This document shows positions 14,083-14,497 of a stretch of DNA of 14,497 bases, piece by piece. The position numbers and the translations under genes were made by a program. Source of the stretch: an uncultured Clostridia bacterium (GTDB lineage: Bacteria; Bacillota; Clostridia; Oscillospirales; Ruminococcaceae); assembly GCA_947427325.1 (NCBI GenBank), contig CANEHP010000038.1:1-14497 (forward strand), written 5' to 3'. Under the pieces are notes generated by a model. It did not search any database, was not told the origin of the DNA, and saw only the letters and a list, made by a program, of their open reading frames with translations. Position 1 is the stretch's first letter; each line of letters begins with the position of its first letter.

Positions 14083-14129
14083 TAATATGTGACTTTTTAT
14101 AAAACCGTATAATTAAGAAATAGTATAAC

Positions 14130-14171
14130 AATGACATTTTTCGTGAGATTTTTCCGAAAAGTGTCATTTTT
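14130..14171 (+). terminator. Intrinsic terminator after pfkA
   Basis: AATGACATTTTTCG (14130-14143) pairs with CGAAAAGTGTCATT (14155-14168), 14 pairs including one U-G, with an 11-base loop, followed by TTT. It lies 47 bases after the pfkA stop. Confidence 0.92.
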
Positions 14172-14205
14172 GCATCATCAACAGCCTTAAATTTACTTAA
14201 ATCTA

Positions 14206-14234
14206 TTGAAAATAAACCTTTATTATGGTATAAT
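14206..14234 (+). promoter_or_regulatory. Promoter of the Ddl-family gene
   Basis: TTGAAA (14206-14211), 17 bases, TATAAT (14229-14234), placing transcription near 14241 and a leader of about 25 bases that contains the ribosome site AAGGGAG (14251-14257). Confidence 0.85.
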
Positions 14235-14265
14235 TTAAGCATTATGTTATAAGGGAGCATACTAA

Positions 14266-14497
14266 ATGGCTAAAACAAAAGCGGCTGTTCTGTTCGGAGG
14301 ACAGTCAAAGGATTATCCCGTTTCTTTAAAATCTGCTTATGCAGTGATAAACGCCTTGTCAAAATTAAATTATGACGTTATCCCCGTCGGTATAACAAGA
14401 GTGGGACGTTGGCTTTATTACCCGGGAAATTATGAGGCTATCGCAGACGGAAGCTGGGAAAACGATTCCGATTGCTGCCCTGCTGTTATAAGTCCCG
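14266..14497 (+). CDS. D-alanine--D-alanine (or D-serine) ligase family protein, N-terminal part
   Basis: The first 77 codons of a gene that runs off the right edge. It starts MAKTKAAVLFGGQSKDYPVS, the N-terminal fold of D-Ala-D-Ala ligases, where FGG plus the following Ser/Glu region bind the first D-Ala. It continues with VSLKSAYAVINAL, IPVGITRVGRWLYYPG and a W-D-CCP-V-SP ending. The GITR-G-W-Y-G pattern followed by a W-x-x-D and CPxVxS stretch resembles the VanG-type D-Ala-D-Ser ligases as I recall them, more than housekeeping DdlA/DdlB. The residues that decide D-Ala or D-Ser are beyond the window, so specificity is open and no symbol is given. The ATG has AAGGGAG eight bases upstream and a clear promoter. 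The product would make cytoplasmic dipeptides for peptidoglycan precursors. Confidence 0.85.
   Translation, partial: MAKTKAAVLFGGQSKDYPVSLKSAYAVINALSKLNYDVIPVGITRVGRWLYYPGNYEAIADGSWENDSDCCPAVISP

Overview
The window looks like the chromosome of a low-to-moderate-GC Clostridia (Firmicutes), plausibly a Ruminococcus/Oscillospiraceae-like gut anaerobe. This is inferred from AT-rich spacers, strong TTGACA-17-TATAAT promoters, AGGAGG-type ribosome sites, several TTG starts and the protein families seen; no rRNA or other taxonomic marker is present.

Left part (1-8726, all minus strand): an arginine biosynthesis block. In transcription order it reads argG, a 193-bp spacer with a possible conditional terminator, argH, an ANT/AadA-like nucleotidyltransferase, a PfkB-family kinase, argC, argJ, an SMI1/KNR4 protein, a palindromic repeat, and argB. 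ArgJ recycles the acetyl group, ArgB carries an arginine-feedback N-helix and C-terminal signature, ArgC reduces the acyl phosphate, and ArgG/ArgH finish the path from citrulline to arginine. argD, argF and carAB are not in the window. Three non-arginine genes sit inside the operon at close spacing. Two related palindromic elements (one cut by the left window edge) lie downstream of SMI1 and argB, and each supplies the gene's TAG stop codon.

Middle (8727-10342): divergent from argG is a small XRE/HTH regulator started at TTG. Between the two promoters lies an array of TGAAT-type motifs at about 10-bp spacing. The regulator ends at a strong terminator, followed by a second palindromic element of a different family. 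The convergent gene is a GNAT acetyltransferase. Its leader has a consensus promoter, an 18-codon leader peptide, an intrinsic terminator, and a long-range stem that overlaps both the leader stop codon and the Shine-Dalgarno sequence. This looks like ribosome-controlled attenuation of the kind known for antibiotic-resistance genes, and it is the most interesting find in the window.

Right part (10343-14497): carbon metabolism. An FSA-type transaldolase and xylulokinase (xylB) on the minus strand diverge from a phosphofructokinase (pfkA) on the plus strand, linking pentose use to the pentose phosphate pathway and glycolysis. pfkA ends in a clear terminator. A D-Ala-D-Ala ligase family gene, with an N-terminus resembling the VanG subgroup, then starts from its own promoter and runs off the right edge. 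No tRNA, rRNA, CRISPR array or transposase gene was seen.
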